DNA of 7,798 bases, taken from NCBI GenBank assembly GCA_017609995.1, contig JAFCCX010000032.1, forward strand, positions 1 through 7,798, in the 5' to 3' direction. The position numbers were made by a program, and so were the translations under genes. Positions 6,742 through 7,798 of the stretch are shown in pieces. The DNA is from Candidatus Pacearchaeota archaeon (GTDB lineage Archaea > Nanobdellota > Nanobdellia > UBA10117 > JABICX01). Position 1 is the first letter of the stretch, and each line of letters begins with the position of its first letter. The notes beneath the pieces were generated by a model that worked only from the letters and a program-made list of their open reading frames with translations, ran no database searches and was not told the origin of the DNA.

Positions 6742-6917
6742 TGGACAAAAAAGAAATAGGACAGAAGTTATATGAATGGTTTGAAACAGACGATAACATT
6801 TGTTCAGGTAGTGATGAATGTTGCATAAAAGAATGTGATTTATGTCTTAATTGTTTTAATAAATTATGTAAGAAGTTTGGATTGAAGTATGCGAATGGAG
6901 AAGTGGTAGAGAAATAA
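6741..6917 (+). CDS. Cys-rich small protein, possible zinc-binding (58 aa)
   Basis: This 58-residue protein starts at ATG 6741, which shares one base with the upstream stop (TAATG). The frame is open back to 6693, but the overlap pattern of the operon favours 6741. The SD is weak (GGGG at 6727-6730, about 10 bases away), so translation may depend on coupling to the fibre gene. Seven Cys lie at residues 21, 27, 28, 32, 35, 38 and 43, including CxxxCxxCxxC; the short C-terminal end is hydrophilic. The cluster suggests zinc or another metal, or disulfides if exported, but there is no signal peptide. No family is recognised. It is the last gene before the promoter-containing gap. Confidence 0.7.
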   Translation: MDKKEIGQKLYEWFETDDNICSGSDECCIKECDLCLNCFNKLCKKFGLKYANGEVVEK

Positions 6918-6941
6918 TCTGCAATTCTATATACTGGGGAA

Positions 6942-6970
6942 TAGATACATTTATATACTTTATATATCTA
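6942..6970. promoter_or_regulatory. Imperfect inverted repeat over the promoter (possible operator)
   Basis: TAGATACAT (6942-6950) and ATATATCTA (6962-6970) pair at 8 of 9 positions around an 11-base centre and enclose both TATA-like boxes. The gene immediately downstream encodes an RHH protein, a class that commonly binds short inverted repeats and represses its own promoter. An autoregulatory operator is inferred. The AT-rich composition makes chance symmetry a real risk. Confidence 0.35.
6950..6966 (+). promoter_or_regulatory. Tandem archaeal TATA boxes, probable leaderless promoter
   Basis: TTTATATA occurs twice, at 6950-6957 and 6959-6966, nine bases apart. The centre of the second box is about 25 bases upstream of ATG 6987, which would place the transcription start at or within a few bases of the start codon. 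No SD-like sequence precedes that ATG (TATTCGGTATAAA). Together these suggest a leaderless mRNA, a common archaeal arrangement for the first gene of an operon. The 69-base gap 6918-6986 is the only intergenic space in the window; no T-rich terminator is evident in it. Confidence 0.7.
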
Positions 6971-6986
6971 ATATATTCGGTATAAA

Positions 6987-7223
6987 ATGGATACAAACGC
7001 TACATCAATAAGAGTAACAAAAGAGTTCAAATCTAGGTTAGCAACTCATGGACAATTCGGAGAGAGGTTTGAAGATATTTTAATTAGACTTCTTGGAGAT
7101 AAGTTTATGAATACAGCGACAGGCGATAGGGATACAAAAGTTTATTCTAGAGGTGATGTTGATAGTAAGAAGACAAAACGTTCACATAAAACAGGGAATT
7201 TACCGACGGAGGATAAAGCATGA
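6987..7223 (+). CDS. Ribbon-helix-helix regulator / VapB-like antitoxin-like protein (78 aa)
   Basis: Residues 7-38 fit the RHH pattern: strand TSIRVTKEF, helix 1 KSRLATHGQ, then GERFEDILIRLLGDKF as the second helix, close to the 'tiRv...k.rL...g..get.edvi.rLl' form of archaeal VapB-like proteins. Residues 40-78 are hydrophilic, charged and probably disordered (SKKTKRSHKTG). It is the first gene after the tandem-TATA promoter with no SD, so translation is probably leaderless. Its stop overlaps the radical-SAM start (ATGA). No PIN-domain toxin follows, so a regulator is more likely than an antitoxin. It may control its own promoter. Confidence 0.8.
   Translation: MDTNATSIRVTKEFKSRLATHGQFGERFEDILIRLLGDKFMNTATGDRDTKVYSRGDVDSKKTKRSHKTGNLPTEDKA
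7208..7213 (+). promoter_or_regulatory. Shine-Dalgarno for the radical-SAM gene
   Basis: GGAGGA lies 6 bases before ATG 7220 and inside the RHH gene. It sets the radical-SAM start and contrasts with the SD-less RHH gene, in line with the archaeal pattern of a leaderless first gene and SD-led internal genes. Confidence 0.75.
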
Positions 7224-7798
7224 AGCAGAGGGTAGGATTGATACAAGTAGATGGAAAAATGCCAAACTTAGCTTTAATGAAACTAGCAAGATGGCATAAG
7301 GATCAAGGAGATGACGTTAGAGTGGTTGATATTTCTGGGTTTGGTTTTAATAAGATTTACGGTTCTAAGATATTCATGGGCGGTTCTGGTTATGATCTAA
7401 AACAAAAACTACCGAAGGAGATAGAGGAGTTAGTCCCAGACTATGAGACTTTTAATTTAGATTATTCTATTGGATTTACTTCGAGGGGATGTATAAGGAA
7501 CTGCGGTTTTTGTATTGTCAAAGAGAAGGAAGGAGAGTTTAAAGACGACAGCATGAGTTGGATAAAACATTCTAAAGTCGTTCTTCTCGATAATAATTTC
7601 TTTGCTTCTAAGATGTGGAGAGAGAAGTTACAATATTTTATAGATAATAAAATGAAAGTTAATTTCACTCAGGGATTAGATATTAGATTAATGGATGAAG
7701 AGAAAGCGGAAATGTTATCAAGAGTTGATTTTTGTAATTCTAATTTTACGCAAAAGAGAATCTACTTTGCTTTTGACCACCCAGCTTTGGAACAAATA
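7220..7798 (+). CDS. Radical-SAM protein of a phage-associated uncharacterised family (3' partial)
   Basis: The frame is open from ATG 7220 to the last base (193 residues, no stop), so the gene continues to the right. Residues 1-40 (KQRVGLIQVDGKMPNLALMKLARWHKDQGDDVRVVD) resemble the N-terminal Rossmann-like part of B12-type radical-SAM proteins. TSRGCIRNCGFCIV carries CxxxCxxC with Cys 91, 95 and 98, which ligate a [4Fe-4S] cluster that cleaves S-adenosylmethionine. Further landmarks are VVLLDNNFFAS (120-130) and NFTQGLDIRLM (148-158). From memory, this combination ('GLI.vD...PNLALMKi...H...GD', 'TRGC.RNC.FC', 'FTQGLDIRL') recurs in phage and mobile-element proteins of unknown function. It is coupled to the upstream RHH gene by an ATGA overlap. 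The substrate is not known; it does not look like QueE. Confidence 0.85.
   Translation, partial: MKQRVGLIQVDGKMPNLALMKLARWHKDQGDDVRVVDISGFGFNKIYGSKIFMGGSGYDLKQKLPKEIEELVPDYETFNLDYSIGFTSRGCIRNCGFCIVKEKEGEFKDDSMSWIKHSKVVLLDNNFFASKMWREKLQYFIDNKMKVNFTQGLDIRLMDEEKAEMLSRVDFCNSNFTQKRIYFAFDHPALEQI

Noticed and set aside
6926..6945. Small TCTAT/ATAGA hairpin after the Cys-rich gene as a terminator
   Set aside because: The stem is five AT-rich pairs with a ten-base loop and no T-run follows, so it is not distinguishable from chance.
1472..7223. No TAG stop codon among the nine visible stops, possibly hinting at TAG recoding
   Set aside because: Most stops are forced to TAA or TGA by TAATG and ATGA overlaps, and no gene shows an in-frame TAG that would need readthrough.
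7462..7668. 68-residue minus-strand ORF
   Set aside because: It is fully antisense to the radical-SAM gene, whose CxxxCxxC motif fixes the coding strand.
6987..7798. VapBC-type toxin-antitoxin pair
   Set aside because: The upstream protein is VapB-like, but the partner is a radical-SAM protein with CxxxCxxC, not a PIN-domain RNase or other known toxin.

Overview
The window is AT-rich, and all ten protein-coding genes lie on the + strand with almost no spacing. It looks like part of an archaeal virus or virus-like mobile element. The archaeal signs are a TTTATATA promoter just upstream of a start codon that has no Shine-Dalgarno (SD) sequence, mostly AGA/AGG arginine codons, ribbon-helix-helix (RHH) regulators, secreted proteins dense in N-glycosylation sequons, and an 'MNKRG' membrane-protein N-terminus of a kind common in DPANN archaea. 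A DPANN (Woesearchaeota/Pacearchaeota-like) host is a guess from style, not proven. No rRNA, tRNA, CRISPR array or insertion sequence was seen.

Region A (1-6917) reads as one continuous operon of eight genes, open at its 5' end. Each gene overlaps the next by 1, 4 or 17 bases. In order: (1) a protein, cut by the window's left edge, with an HELIH zinc-protease motif, an ADP-ribosyltransferase-like domain and a long Lys/Pro-rich tail; (2) a 52-residue basic RHH-like protein; (3) a four-helix membrane protein; (4) a 786-residue exported, membrane-anchored multi-domain beta protein; (5) and (6) two small hydrophobic proteins, the second an 84-residue two-helix hairpin; (7) a 510-residue exported protein built of phage tail-fibre-type modules; (8) a 58-residue Cys-rich protein. 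The simplest reading is a structural or surface module: membrane-embedded particle or pilus subunits, a large anchored spike, a secreted receptor-binding fibre and a possibly packaged enzymatic effector. The distinctive point is that both large proteins carry domains typical of phage tail appendages but begin with Sec-type signal peptides. This points to assembly outside the cytoplasm or at the membrane, not to a classical tail. No capsid, terminase, portal or packaging ATPase is visible.

Region B (6918-7798) starts with a 69-base intergenic promoter holding two tandem TTTATATA boxes inside an imperfect inverted repeat. It drives a small RHH regulator with a probable leaderless start. The regulator overlaps a radical-SAM protein (CxxxCxxC) of an uncharacterised family that recurs in phages and mobile elements; this gene runs off the right edge of the window.
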